A stretch of DNA of 64,000 bases from an uncultured Sphingomonadaceae bacterium. GTDB taxonomy: Bacteria; Pseudomonadota; Alphaproteobacteria; Sphingomonadales; Sphingomonadaceae. The DNA lies in contig CANNCV010000001.1 in assembly GCA_947503245.1 (NCBI GenBank), forward strand, positions 247,501-311,500, written 5' to 3'. Under the pieces are notes generated by a model. That model saw only the letters and a list, made by a program, of their open reading frames with translations. It was not told where the DNA came from and did no database searches. Of this stretch, positions 36,944-46,825 are shown piece by piece; position 1 is the stretch's first letter; every line of letters begins with the position of its first letter. The position numbers and the translations under genes are program-made.

Positions 36944-37161
36944 TTCTATCCCTCAAAATTATATGGACGATACAGAGCGAGTCATGCTCGTCACGAAATA
37001 GGCCGCTATCCGGTTTTCCGGACGCGATGATGGCTCCTCTTTACACCAGTCATCACGCTTTGCCACTGTCATTTGATACACAGGGCGTAGCTGCAAAGCG
37101 CAATCGACTGGTGATGATGTTCATCTGTGTCTTTTCGCAAGCTATGCCACACGCTATCTCT

Positions 37162-39795
37162 ATGCTTATGGCGAAATCCACATCACACGAAAAATCTGCG
37201 CAAAAAGGTAACGGCAAAGCCAAAGCGCCAACGCCGATGATGGCGCAATTTCTGGAACTGAAAAGTCAGGCTCCGGATTGCTTGCTATTTTATCGCATGG
37301 GTGATTTTTTTGAGCTGTTTTTTGATGATGCTAAAGCTGCTGCACAAACGCTGGATATTGCGCTGACCAGCCGCGGCGAGCATCTGGGTGAGCCAGTGCC
37401 GATGTGCGGTGTGCCTGTGCATGCGGCAGAGGCATATTTGGCGCGGCTGATTCGCGGTGGGCATAAAGTGGCCATTGCTGAGCAGACGGAGACCCCTGCT
37501 GAAGCCAAGGCACGCGGATCGAAATCACTGGTCGCGCGAGATATTGTCCGCTTTGTCACCGCTGGTACTTTAACCGAAGAAACATTGCTTGATGCAAAGG
37601 CCAATAATGTGCTGGTCGCCATTGCCTGTGTGCGCGGTGATTATGCGCTGGCCAGCGCGGACATATCAACCGGTCAGTTTGCAATAATCCGTATAGAAGA
37701 AAGCGGCCTCTCCGCGGAATTGGCGCGATTAGCGCCAGGTGAAATCATTGCTGCACCATCTGTCGAACCCCAATCTCCCAATTGGGATATCCGCCCAGCA
37801 CAAGAGTTTGACAGCGAAAGCGGCGATACGCTTTTGCGCACTGAATTCGCGATAGACAGCAGCACCTTCCATCGCAGCGAGCTTTCAGCCGCAGCGGGTC
37901 TTATCAACTATTTGCGCCATGTCGGGCGCGGTCAGACTGGCTTTTTGCAAGCCCCAACACGCCATGATAATAGCCGCTTTCTCGCCATGGATGCAGCCAC
38001 AAGGGAAAGCTTGGAAATTACGAAAAGCAATATGGGCGCACGCGCGCTCAGTCTGCTCGGCAGTATCGACCGCACCGTAACTGGTGCAGGTGCGCGGCTT
38101 TTGGCGCAAGACCTTGCTTCACCGCTTTATGACAAAAGGTCTATCATGCGCCGTCATGCGGCAGTGCAATGGCTGCATGGTGATGCCTTGCTGCGCGATA
38201 CTATGGGTGATGCGCTCAAGGCCATTCCCGATATTGGCCGGGCTTTAGGGCGTATTGTTGCGGGGCGCGGCACACCGCGTGATCTGGGACAGGTGCGCGA
38301 TGGGTTGGAAGCTGCTCGCAATTTGCGCGAAAACCTCTCGACCCTTCATGACCTACCGGTATTGATACAGGAGCTATTGCCCTGCCTTGATGGGCATGGT
38401 GAGTTGGTAGATCTATTATTCCGTGCGCTGGTAACAAGTCCTCCAACAGAACGCAGCAAAGGCGGATATATCGCTAGCGGCTATGATGAAGCGCTGGATG
38501 ATTTGCGTATAACATCCAAAGATGCCCGCACTGCCATTGCCGCACTGGAACAGAAATATCGCAACGAGACCGGCATAACCGCGCTGAAGATCAAGCATAA
38601 TGCCGTACTGGGCTATTTTATTGAGGTGCCACCGCGCCATGGTGATGCCCTTATGGCAGAAGATAGCGGTTTTACCCATCGCCAGACTTTGGCCAATGCC
38701 GTGCGCTTTAATGCGGGTGCCCTGCATGAAGAGGCCTTGCGGATTACCGAAGCGGGCAGCCGCGCATTATTGGCAGAAGAAGCGCATTTTGAGGAACTGG
38801 TGGCAGCAACTACGAAGCGGGCAAAGACCATAGCCATAACGGCTGATGCTTTGGCACGTATGGATGTTGCATTGTCCCACGCCTGCTGCGCAGCGGACAA
38901 TGGCTGGGTACGGCCTGAACTAACCGAAGGGAATGAACTGGCTATAAAAGCCGGACGCCACCCCGTGGTCGAAGCTGCTTTGGCCAAACAGAATGAAACA
39001 TTCATCGCCAACCATTGCAGCCTATCGGACAGTGACAGGGTGTGGCTGATTTCCGGCCCCAATATGGGCGGTAAATCGACCTTTTTGCGGCAAAATGCTC
39101 TGATTATCATATTGGCACAGGCCGGAGCCTTTGTGCCTGCCAAGCGTGCGACTATCGGGCTGGTTGACCGTGTGTTCAGCCGCGTTGGCGCATCAGATAA
39201 TCTGGCGCGCGGGCAATCCACCTTCATGGTGGAAATGGTCGAGACAGCAGCGATTTTGCGCGAGGCCAGCGCCAACAGCTTTGTGATATTGGATGAAGTA
39301 GGCCGCGGCACATCCACCTATGACGGACTGGCATTGGCATGGGCGGTGGTTGAGGCCGTGCATGAGATTAACCAATGCCGCTGTCTCTTCGCCACCCATT
39401 ATCACGAGCTGACTCGGTTGGCAGAGCAACTCAGCGCGCTATCGCTTCATCATGTCCGCGCCAAAGAGTGGCAGGGCGATCTGGTGCTGATGCACGAATT
39501 GGCCGAAGGACCAGCTGATCGCAGCTATGGCTTGGCCGTCGCCAAATTGGCCGGGGTGCCGCCGCCAGTATTAACCCGCGCCAAATCTGTATTGGACCGG
39601 CTGGAGGAAGGCCGCGCCGCAACGGGCGGTCTGGCTGCCGGATTAGGTGACTTACCGCTTTTTGCCGCCGCTCTTGAAGACGCGCCAGCGCCTGAAAAAG
39701 ATGCGCTGCGCGAAAGGCTGGAAACACTGGATATCGATAATCTCAGCCCGCGCGAGGCATTAGAGCAGCTTTATGCGCTTAAGGGCCTGCTATAA
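37162..39795 (+). CDS. mutS: DNA mismatch repair protein MutS
   Basis: About 877 residues. The mismatch-binding motif [14 protein letters not shown] is near the N-terminus, and the ATPase has Walker [36 protein letters not shown], and [18 protein letters not shown]. It recognises base mismatches and recruits MutL. The frame is open 45 codons upstream (ATG 37027), but the usual family length and the start of the conserved part at [11 protein letters not shown] favour 37162 or 37168. No clear ribosome site distinguishes them. Confidence 0.95.
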   Translation: MLMAKSTSHEKSAQKGNGKAKAPTPMMAQFLELKSQAPDCLLFYRMGDFFELFFDDAKAAAQTLDIALTSRGEHLGEPVPMCGVPVHAAEAYLARLIRGGHKVAIAEQTETPAEAKARGSKSLVARDIVRFVTAGTLTEETLLDAKANNVLVAIACVRGDYALASADISTGQFAIIRIEESGLSAELARLAPGEIIAAPSVEPQSPNWDIRPAQEFDSESGDTLLRTEFAIDSSTFHRSELSAAAGLINYLRHVGRGQTGFLQAPTRHDNSRFLAMDAATRESLEITKSNMGARALSLLGSIDRTVTGAGARLLAQDLASPLYDKRSIMRRHAAVQWLHGDALLRDTMGDALKAIPDIGRALGRIVAGRGTPRDLGQVRDGLEAARNLRENLSTLHDLPVLIQELLPCLDGHGELVDLLFRALVTSPPTERSKGGYIASGYDEALDDLRITSKDARTAIAALEQKYRNETGITALKIKHNAVLGYFIEVPPRHGDALMAEDSGFTHRQTLANAVRFNAGALHEEALRITEAGSRALLAEEAHFEELVAATTKRAKTIAITADALARMDVALSHACCAADNGWVRPELTEGNELAIKAGRHPVVEAALAKQNETFIANHCSLSDSDRVWLISGPNMGGKSTFLRQNALIIILAQAGAFVPAKRATIGLVDRVFSRVGASDNLARGQSTFMVEMVETAAILREASANSFVILDEVGRGTSTYDGLALAWAVVEAVHEINQCRCLFATHYHELTRLAEQLSALSLHHVRAKEWQGDLVLMHELAEGPADRSYGLAVAKLAGVPPPVLTRAKSVLDRLEEGRAATGGLAAGLGDLPLFAAALEDAPAPEKDALRERLETLDIDNLSPREALEQLYALKGLL

Positions 39796-39815
39796 CGCCC
39801 CTCAAGCTTTTGTAT

Positions 39816-41054
39816 TTAGCTTAGCGACAAGCCAATAAACAGACCGGCCAGAGCTGCACTCATCAAATTGGCGAGCGATCCGGCGGCCAAGGCTTTCAAG
39901 CCAAGGCGTGCAATGACGGGGCGTTGATTCGGGGCCAGGCTGCCCGTCACTGCCATTTGGATGGCAATGGATGAGAAATTGGCAAAGCCGCACAGCGCGA
40001 AAGTGGTCACGGCCACGCTGATTTCTGACAGGCCTTGCGCTTCACCCAGTGAGATAAAGGCAACAAATTCGTTCAGTACAATTTTGGTACCGAACAGACC
40101 GCCCGCAACGCCCGATTCTTCCCATGGAACACCCAGCAGATACATTATCGGCCCGAAAATATTGCCAACCAGTTGTTGAAAGCTCAGCCCTTCATAGCCG
40201 AACACGCCGCCAACCCAGCCTAGAAAGCCATTGGCCATCGCCACCAATGCCACAAAAGCCAGCACCATAGCGCCAACCATGACAGCCAGTTTCACACCCG
40301 TTTGTGCGCCCATGCTGGCGGCCATGATGATATTGGCTGGTGGTTCATCTTCATATTGCACGTCCATAGGCAAAACTGCATTGCGGTCAGCATCAGCAGG
40401 ATCGTCCGGCATGATGATTTTTGCCATCAAAATGCCGCCCGGTGCAGACATGAAGGCGGCGGCGAGGAGATAATTAATCTCTACGCCCATTGCTGCGTAA
40501 GCCGCCAAGATGGTGCCCGCGACACCTGCCATGCCGACACTCATCACCGTGAACAATTGCGCCGGGGTCAGGTCGCGCAAATAGGGTTTGATGACCAGAG
40601 GGGATTCAGACTGGCCAACAAAGATATTGGCCGCCGCACATAAGGATTCCACTTTAGAAACGCCCGTAATACCTTCAATCGCGCCGCCCACCCATTTGAT
40701 AATGAACTGCATGATATTGAGATAATAAAGGATGGATACGAGCGCGGAAAAGAAGATGATGACCGGCAATGCGGCTATGGCAAAACTGTTGCCGCCAATA
40801 TCCGGAGACGCCAATGGTCCAAAGATAAAGCCAGTCCCCTCAGCCGCAAAGCCCAGCAAATTTGACACGCCGGTCGACATGGTGGCAATCACCAACTTGC
40901 CTTGCGGCACATAAAGGACCAGCAGGGCGATGCCCGCCTGCAAGCCGAATGCCGCCAGCACTATACGGGGGCGAATAGCACGGCGATTATTGGACAACAG
41001 TATAGCGAGCAGCAAGATCACCGCCATGCCTGCTAAACTCATAAAAATTGCCAT
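39816..41054 (-). CDS. Concentrative nucleoside transporter (CNT/NupC family)
   Basis: A 412-residue protein with about ten membrane segments. The central signature VESLCAAANIFVGQSESPLVIKP and the C-terminal IVLNEFVAFISLGE / ALCGFANFSSIAIQ match CNT carriers, which import nucleosides with Na+ or H+. Convergent with mutS (20 bases apart). Which nucleosides are moved cannot be told from the sequence. Confidence 0.92.
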   Translation of the reverse strand: MAIFMSLAGMAVILLLAILLSNNRRAIRPRIVLAAFGLQAGIALLVLYVPQGKLVIATMSTGVSNLLGFAAEGTGFIFGPLASPDIGGNSFAIAALPVIIFFSALVSILYYLNIMQFIIKWVGGAIEGITGVSKVESLCAAANIFVGQSESPLVIKPYLRDLTPAQLFTVMSVGMAGVAGTILAAYAAMGVEINYLLAAAFMSAPGGILMAKIIMPDDPADADRNAVLPMDVQYEDEPPANIIMAASMGAQTGVKLAVMVGAMVLAFVALVAMANGFLGWVGGVFGYEGLSFQQLVGNIFGPIMYLLGVPWEESGVAGGLFGTKIVLNEFVAFISLGEAQGLSEISVAVTTFALCGFANFSSIAIQMAVTGSLAPNQRPVIARLGLKALAAGSLANLMSAALAGLFIGLSLS

Positions 41055-41216
41055 AAATATCTGCCCCCAGAAAAACGTAATCGCAAAGCTGTTCTTTGCG
41101 CAGGATAACGATGCCTTACCACTTGTGCGAGAGGAAATGCACGTTAGTCATGGTTTTACTGCCCGACATATTAGGGGAAGAGATTGGGCCTTGGTGGCTC
41201 GGAGAGAATTTTGATC

Positions 41217-41861
41217 ATGACAAATGAAAAAACAATCACTGTCCCGCGGTCCCTTTTCGCTTTTTCGGTTTTTTATGGCGGCATGGTCTGTCTGGCCGGG
41301 ATTCTGGCGAATAAGCAGGTGGAAATATTTGGCCAATTGCATGTCGAGGCTGGGATTTTTGCATTCATTTTGTTGGTTATGATCTCCAGTGCAATTGCCG
41401 AACTGCATGGGCGTGCAGCCGCCAACCGTTTGGTCGCCTATGGCTTTGGGCCGCTGATCTTCTCGATCTTCCTGACATTATTTGTGCTCTGGCTGGAACC
41501 TGCCCCTGAAATGCAACCTGAAAGGCTGGAAGCGTTTAACGTGATGATGTGGGCAACACCGCGCATATGGGTTGCCGGTATCATGGCCTATGGTGTCGGC
41601 CAGTTTCTGAATGTCTTTCTCTTCTCTCGCTTGACCAACGCTACCGGAAAATGGATTGGGTTAAGAGCGGTTATCGCCGGCGTTATCAGCCAGATTGTCG
41701 ATACGCTAATCTTCATCACCGTGTCCTTTTACGGCGAGTTTCCGATCACGCAGCTGCTTATTGGTCAGATGATCGCAAAAATCGTGCTGGCAATGATCCT
41801 TGTGCCTTTGGTGATCGTGCTGCTGGTGCGCTTTGGCCGGTGGCTGGATGGCACCCAATAG
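41217..41861 (+). CDS. Queuosine precursor transporter (YhhQ/ECF-like)
   Basis: A 214-residue membrane protein with six helices. The motif AGILANKQVEIFGQLHVEAGIFAF and the later VIAGVISQIVDTLIFITVSF are typical of YhhQ/QPTR carriers that import 7-cyano-7-deazaguanine (preQ0) or preQ1 for tRNA queuosine. Start 41217 has GGAGAG upstream. I looked for a preQ1 riboswitch in the 160-base spacer and saw no convincing match. Confidence 0.88.
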   Translation: MTNEKTITVPRSLFAFSVFYGGMVCLAGILANKQVEIFGQLHVEAGIFAFILLVMISSAIAELHGRAAANRLVAYGFGPLIFSIFLTLFVLWLEPAPEMQPERLEAFNVMMWATPRIWVAGIMAYGVGQFLNVFLFSRLTNATGKWIGLRAVIAGVISQIVDTLIFITVSFYGEFPITQLLIGQMIAKIVLAMILVPLVIVLLVRFGRWLDGTQ

Positions 41862-42005
41862 CCTGTTACTTCCATATCAGGCCGATGCAACAAAAGCCGT
41901 TGGTCGAAAAACTGCCGCTTTTGCTTGCAGATCATGCGGCATACGACTAGGGGTATTACTCAAGCAAGACACCTAGGAATGGCACTCTAACAAGGATATA
42001 TCCCC

Positions 42006-42293
42006 ATGCTATTACTGATCGAAATTCTGGGCATACTGATGAATGTCTTTATCACAATCGTGATTGTGAATTTTGTGCTGTCCCTATTGGTTATGTTCAA
42101 TGTTATCTCTCCAGCCAATCAAGCCGTCCAGACAATCCAGTCTTCCTTGAATCAGCTTCTTGAACCCATTCTCGCCCCCGTCCGCCGCATCTTGCCCGAT
42201 ACTGGAGCGTTAGATTTCTCGCCAATTGTGATCATCGTCGGTGTGTCCATCTTGCAAAGAGTGCTTTTTTACGTTGCTGTAAACGTCGCCTAA
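42006..42293 (+). CDS. YggT family membrane protein
   Basis: The 95-residue protein has two transmembrane segments separated by a loop, with FVLSLLVMFNVISPANQAV and EPILAPVRRILPDTGALDFSPIVI, the two copies of the YggT pattern. These proteins are inner-membrane and have been linked to cell division or osmotic tolerance in other bacteria, without a defined mechanism. The ribosome site is AAGGATA. It precedes folD by 106 bases. Confidence 0.92.
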   Translation: MLLLIEILGILMNVFITIVIVNFVLSLLVMFNVISPANQAVQTIQSSLNQLLEPILAPVRRILPDTGALDFSPIVIIVGVSILQRVLFYVAVNVA

Positions 42294-42399
42294 TTACAGA
42301 CAATAGAGTATAATTACGAATGATAGTGCGTGAATAACCAACAATGTTTTTGCGGTTCCCCTCTGGCGCTGATTGGCCGCGCGCCATATAGCGCTGTCT

Positions 42400-43341
42400 A
42401 TGACTGATATTGCGCCCGAACAAACCACATACAGCCCACATATTATCGATGGCAAAGCCTTTGCCGCCAATTTGCGGCAGCGCGTTGCCGATATGGTGCC
42501 GCCCTTTGTCGGTGCATTGGGCCGTGCGCCGGGGCTGGCAGTTGTGTTGGTGGGTGATGATCCGGCCAGCAATGTCTATGTCCGGTCCAAGCATAAGGCC
42601 TGTGTCGCCGCAGGGATGGAAAGTTTCGAACATCGCCTGCCTGTAGATACCAGCGAGCAAGATCTGTTGGCGCTGATTGAAACCCTCAACGCTGATGAGC
42701 GGGTTGATGGCATATTGGTACAACTGCCTTTGCCGGACCATTTGGATGACAAAGCCGTTATTGCCGCGATTGACCCGGCAAAGGATGTGGATGGCTTTCA
42801 CATCATCAATGCCGGGAAACTGGCCGTTGGTGAAAGCGCCATGGTGCCTTGCACACCTTTGGGCAGCCTGATGCTGTTAAAAGATACCTATCGCGCAAAA
42901 ACCGGTGGTGATCTTTCCGGCCTGCACGCCATTGTCGTGGGCCGCTCCAACATTGTTGGCAAACCCATGGCGCAATTGCTGTTGAATGAAAATTGCACCG
43001 TCACCATTGCGCACAGCCGCACCCGCAATTTGCCCGATCTGGTGAAGACGGCAGACATTGTGGTCGCCGCCGTTGGCCGTACAGAGATGGTTAAGGGCGC
43101 GTGGCTCAAGTCAGGGGCCGTTGTTATCGATGTTGGTATCAACCGGCTGCCGCCCGAAGCTGGAGCGGATAAGGGCCGGCTGGTAGGTGATGTTGCAACC
43201 AAAGAAGCACTGGCCAGCGATATTTTGGCCATTACACCCGTGCCCGGCGGGGTTGGGCCGATGACAATTGCCTGTCTGCTGCGCAATACTTTGGTGGCCG
43301 CTCATCGCCGGACCGGTCTGGCCGACCCAGTGGGAGTATAA
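42400..43341 (+). CDS. folD: Methylenetetrahydrofolate dehydrogenase/cyclohydrolase
   Basis: About 313 residues. [20 protein letters not shown] contains the catalytic Lys region, [13 protein letters not shown] is the folate site, and [17 protein letters not shown] is the NADP-binding motif. It converts methylene-THF through methenyl-THF to formyl-THF. Start at 42400 gives [10 protein letters not shown]; nine extra codons upstream include no ribosome site. The next gene begins immediately with a GTG. Confidence 0.96.
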   Translation: MTDIAPEQTTYSPHIIDGKAFAANLRQRVADMVPPFVGALGRAPGLAVVLVGDDPASNVYVRSKHKACVAAGMESFEHRLPVDTSEQDLLALIETLNADERVDGILVQLPLPDHLDDKAVIAAIDPAKDVDGFHIINAGKLAVGESAMVPCTPLGSLMLLKDTYRAKTGGDLSGLHAIVVGRSNIVGKPMAQLLLNENCTVTIAHSRTRNLPDLVKTADIVVAAVGRTEMVKGAWLKSGAVVIDVGINRLPPEAGADKGRLVGDVATKEALASDILAITPVPGGVGPMTIACLLRNTLVAAHRRTGLADPVGV

Positions 43342-43342
43342 A

Positions 43343-44236
43343 GTGCGCAATACCATATTTTTGGGGCTGATTGCCCTGTTGTCAGCCAGCAGTTTGGTCG
43401 CTCAAGACAGGTCACAGACCCCCCAAAATCGCCCGAATAGAGGGGGCCAATCTGTTCCCTCATCCAGCCCCAGTGTGATTGTTGCAGCGGAATCGCGCTT
43501 CGAACGGTTGGCCAGAGAGGAAGGACTATGGACAGCGTTTCGTGAAACGGCGACCGATGATGCCTTCAGTTTTACCCCTAATTTGCAAAACGTTGCTGAA
43601 TGGCTGAATAATCGCAAAGACCCTGCCGAAGCCCCAACATGGGACCCTTATCACGTCATTATGTCATGTGATGGCAGTCTGGCCGCTTCGCGCGGGGCAT
43701 GGTCATCTATTGATGGCAGTGAAACTGGTTATTACACGACCATCTGGCAGCGCCAGAGAAAAGGTGGGTATAAATGGGTTTTCGATCATGCTTCAAATGC
43801 GCCATCGGTTGATGGCGAGGCCAATGCTGTGACCAGCCAGCGCGGCGATTGCCAGCGTGCTCAGCGCAGAAATGACAGCAGCGATAACGTACAAGAAGGC
43901 GGCCCGCCCGAGCGTGGAACGCGGCCGTCACGTGGCAGAAGAGGTGGCGACCAAGCACGTGGCCGGAGCAATAGACAAGGCGCAAATCAGCGTGGTGGTC
44001 GTCAGGGCAAAAAGCGCAAACCAGGGGAGCCTTTGCCTGTGGCAATCAATATTGACGGCGCGCGCAAAACTGTATCGGGCCGATCTTTCGACCGCACCCT
44101 TATCTGGGAAGCGATTCAAAGACCTGACGGAACACGAACACTGAATGTTGAGATATTGAAAGATGGCGAATATATCACCGTCATCAACGATGAACTTGGC
44201 ACAATTCGCCAAGCAACCGAGACACCACAACCATAA
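43343..44236 (+). CDS. Exported Arg/Gly-rich protein of unknown function
   Basis: About 297 residues. I start at the GTG 43343, one base past the folD stop, because GGGAG lies upstream and it yields a clean signal peptide (NTIFLGLIALLSASSLVAQ). Residues about 35-150 are a folded domain (TAFRETATDDAFSF, ADGSLAASRGAW-like segment). An Arg/Gly/Gln-rich low-complexity stretch (about 170-225) follows, then a short C-terminal domain. No family is recognised. Coupled with folD and MarC genes. Confidence 0.7.
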   Translation: MRNTIFLGLIALLSASSLVAQDRSQTPQNRPNRGGQSVPSSSPSVIVAAESRFERLAREEGLWTAFRETATDDAFSFTPNLQNVAEWLNNRKDPAEAPTWDPYHVIMSCDGSLAASRGAWSSIDGSETGYYTTIWQRQRKGGYKWVFDHASNAPSVDGEANAVTSQRGDCQRAQRRNDSSDNVQEGGPPERGTRPSRGRRGGDQARGRSNRQGANQRGGRQGKKRKPGEPLPVAINIDGARKTVSGRSFDRTLIWEAIQRPDGTRTLNVEILKDGEYITVINDELGTIRQATETPQP

Positions 44237-44905
44237 ATGCTTGAACTGTTTATCTCTGCTTTCATCACATTTTTTGTTGTGATTGATCCGCCAGGCTGTG
44301 CACCGATTTATGCCAGTCTAACCAGTGATGCGTCGGCAAAATTGCGGCGTGATATGGCCATTCGCGCGATTATTATATCCGCGATCATATTGGCCATATT
44401 TGCACTTTTCGGCAATAACCTGCTTAGCGGACTGGGTATAACACTCGATGCTTTTCGCATTGCAGGCGGTATCATGCTGTTCATCATCGCGCTGGAGATG
44501 GTGTTTGAAAAACGCACGCAGCGGCGTGAAGACAGAGCGCAAGAAGTGGCCGATGATGACGCAGTAGAAGACGTTTCAGTCTTCCCCATGGCAATGCCGA
44601 TGATTGCCGGGCCGGGTTCTATCGCCAGTATCATGCTGCTGTTTAGCAAGCACGATGATCTGGAAAGCCATTTGGTGATTGGCGGAGCACTTACCGCGGT
44701 ATTGCTGCTAACATTGCTCGCTTTGCTGGCTGCCGGACCATTAATCAAACTGGTCGGCCATCGCGTCGAAGCGGTGGTTACGCGCTTACTTGGCGTCATC
44801 CTGGCCGCATTGGCCGCACAATTTATCATCGATGGCGTGAAAGCCAGTTTCTTGCCAGTACTGCAAAACGCATCAGGACTGCCGCTGGCTGCGTTACTTG
44901 GCTGA
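44237..44905 (+). CDS. MarC family integral membrane protein
   Basis: A 222-residue protein with six membrane segments. It starts LFISAFITFFVVIDPPGCAPIYASLT, and has FRIAGGIMLFIIALEMVF and PMAMPMIAGPGSIASIMLL, the family signatures. Function remains unresolved (early multidrug-resistance link was withdrawn). It begins one base after the previous stop. A central charged loop is rich in Arg/Asp. Confidence 0.9.
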   Translation: MLELFISAFITFFVVIDPPGCAPIYASLTSDASAKLRRDMAIRAIIISAIILAIFALFGNNLLSGLGITLDAFRIAGGIMLFIIALEMVFEKRTQRREDRAQEVADDDAVEDVSVFPMAMPMIAGPGSIASIMLLFSKHDDLESHLVIGGALTAVLLLTLLALLAAGPLIKLVGHRVEAVVTRLLGVILAALAAQFIIDGVKASFLPVLQNASGLPLAALLG

Positions 44906-44912
44906 CAAAACT

Positions 44913-45545
44913 TTATTGCAGCGTTACCGTGTCATCGCCTCTGTCGCGGCGGCCGAAAAACTGCATGAGCTGCACCAATAGTTGTGCACGATCGGCCAGA
45001 TTATTGGCTTCCAACAAGGCCTGTTTCGCAGCGCCGTCAAAGGGGGCGATCTGCGCCACGCCATTGACCATGGACAGATCGTCAAGGCTGGCCACCGATT
45101 CCCAATCGACATTATAACCTTGTGCATCAGCAAAGGCGCGGGCTTGTTTTTCCAGCGCCTCACGCTTGCTTGTTTCCAATGTCAGGTCCGCTGGGTTTTC
45201 CTCGATCAATTCGCCCTCAACCTGGCGAAAGGGTGTCGTAACATCCAGCTCGCGCAGCATATGGAAGCGGGCAACTCCATCAAGGATGACATTATACCGC
45301 CCATCATCCAGAACTTCGACATCGGCTATGCGGCCCAGGCAACCCATTTTGTAGAGCGCTGGCTTATCATCATCCGATGCGCCGGCCTGACCCAATGGCT
45401 GGATCATGCCGATCTGTCGATCACGCGCCATAGCATCTGTCACCATAGCTTTATAACGCGGCTCAAACATATGCAGCGGCAATTGCAGGCCGGGAAACAA
45501 AATCACGCCCGGCAGTGGAAAGATTGTAATGCGCTGTGCAACCAT
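44913..45545 (-). CDS. Lon N-terminal (LON substrate-binding) domain protein
   Basis: A 210-residue protein: ITIFPLPGVILFPGLQLPLHMFEPRY at the start and CLGRIADVEVLDDGRYNVILDGVARF in the middle, which is the LON domain without the protease ATPase. Stand-alone LON-domain proteins are common in Alphaproteobacteria; their role is unproven. Start 45545 avoids overlap with the thioredoxin gene, whose stop is 8 bases upstream; both are on the minus strand in one unit. Confidence 0.9.
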   Translation of the reverse strand: MVAQRITIFPLPGVILFPGLQLPLHMFEPRYKAMVTDAMARDRQIGMIQPLGQAGASDDDKPALYKMGCLGRIADVEVLDDGRYNVILDGVARFHMLRELDVTTPFRQVEGELIEENPADLTLETSKREALEKQARAFADAQGYNVDWESVASLDDLSMVNGVAQIAPFDGAAKQALLEANNLADRAQLLVQLMQFFGRRDRGDDTVTLQ

Positions 45546-45553
45546 GGTTTTGC

Positions 45554-46468
45554 TCAACCGAACAATATGGCGGAAAGTTTGCGCCGAGTTGTCGCAACCC
45601 AAGGGTCTTCCAACCCAACGGTATCAAATATCTGCAGCAAGCGGGTTTTGGCAGCGCCCTCATTCCATTCTCTATCCGCGCTGACAATCGCGAGCAACGC
45701 ATCCGCTGCCTCGTCGCGTTGACCTTCTGCCCATAAGGCATTGGCATAGTCCAGCCGCAATTGATGGTCATCCGGCGCAGATTGTACCTCTGCAGCGAGT
45801 CGCGCGGCCTCACCTGCTTCAACATTGGTTTCCAAGGCCAGAGCTAGCGCCGATGCAGCGCGCTTCAATTGCTCGCTACCCAGCAAAGTGTCTGGCAATC
45901 CGCCCATCACTGATTGGGCTTCTTCAACCATGCCGGCAGCAACAAACGCTCTTACCAGACCTGCTTGAGCCTCCGCGCTATCGGGCTGCATATCAACGGT
46001 TTGCTGAAATATACTGGCGGCGCGTTGCCCATCGCCGCTGGTCAATATGTCTTCACCCATGGCCAGTAAGGGCGCAATATCGGTTTGCTGTTCAGCCGCG
46101 CCTGCTTCAATCGGCAGTTTCGCCAAGAGCTGATCAAGCGATTGTTTCAACTGGGTCTCTGTGCGCGCACTGGTCAGGTTGGCCACTGGCTGCCCCTGAA
46201 AAATCGCATAGACGGTTGGAATAGACTGAACCTGAAACTGGCTGGCGATAAAGCCGTTGGCATCAACATCGATTTTTTCCAGCACTACGCCTTTATCAGC
46301 ATATTCCGCCGCAACCTTTTCCAGCACTGGCGCAAGCTGTTTGCATGGCCCGCACCACTCAGCCCAGAAATCGAGTATCACCAGCTTTGTCATGCTTGGC
46401 TCAACAATATCTTTCTTGAAAGCCTCAATCGCTTTTTGCTGATCAGGGGACATTCCCATAGTCGCCAC
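45554..46468 (-). CDS. CnoX-type thioredoxin-TPR co-chaperone (YbbN family)
   Basis: A 304-residue protein. The N-terminal thioredoxin domain has WAEWCGPCKQ with both redox cysteines intact; residues about 125-300 are TPR-like helices. Proteins of this kind hold unfolded or oxidised clients and pass them to GroEL. E. coli CnoX has lost the first cysteine; the intact CXXC here agrees with alphaproteobacterial versions that keep redox activity. It is the first gene of a two-gene unit with the LON-domain protein. Confidence 0.92.
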   Translation of the reverse strand: MATMGMSPDQQKAIEAFKKDIVEPSMTKLVILDFWAEWCGPCKQLAPVLEKVAAEYADKGVVLEKIDVDANGFIASQFQVQSIPTVYAIFQGQPVANLTSARTETQLKQSLDQLLAKLPIEAGAAEQQTDIAPLLAMGEDILTSGDGQRAASIFQQTVDMQPDSAEAQAGLVRAFVAAGMVEEAQSVMGGLPDTLLGSEQLKRAASALALALETNVEAGEAARLAAEVQSAPDDHQLRLDYANALWAEGQRDEAADALLAIVSADREWNEGAAKTRLLQIFDTVGLEDPWVATTRRKLSAILFG

Positions 46469-46679
46469 AATATTTCTCCGTCAAAATGCGAGCCAAAATG
46501 CCGCAAAACCTATTCTCTATCCTTTCAAATAGGGTGGCTTGCAGCGAATGTCACCCGCCTGAACACAATCAATATGACGATGTTTGGTGATATGATGAAA
46601 AAAGGCTCTTGCCGGATGCGCAAACCCATGTTAGCTGCGCCCATCTTACCTGCCGAAGCACAAAAGATTCGGCCGCCGA

Positions 46680-46754
46680 GCGGGCGTAGCTCAGGGGTAG
46701 AGCACAACCTTGCCAAGGTTGGGGTCGGGCGTTCGAATCGCCTCGCCCGCTCCA
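46680..46754 (+). tRNA. tRNA-Gly (GCC)
   Basis: A complete cloverleaf: acceptor GCGGGCG/CGCCCGC, D-arm GCTC AGGGGTAG AGC, anticodon arm CAACC-TTGCCAA-GGTTG with anticodon GCC, T-arm closing GTTCGAAT, and encoded CCA at 46752-46754. The plus-strand gene lies between the CnoX gene and an A+T-rich ankyrin gene. It may be an integration site (see findings). Confidence 0.97.
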
Positions 46755-46825
46755 GTATTTTTCCAATTGAAATCAAAAAACCGCCACTGGCGAGACCCAT
46801 TCATTATGGGCTATGCAAGATTTAT

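Noticed and set aside
41055-41216. Possible preQ1 riboswitch before the queuosine precursor transporter
   Set aside because: No match to the conserved preQ1-I or preQ1-II cores was visible; a profile search would be needed to be certain.
46569-46766. Minus-strand frame with SGRGDSNARPQPWQGCALPL, antisense to the tRNA
   Set aside because: This is the well-known artefact obtained by translating the reverse strand of a tRNA gene; the DNA is fully explained by tRNA-Gly.
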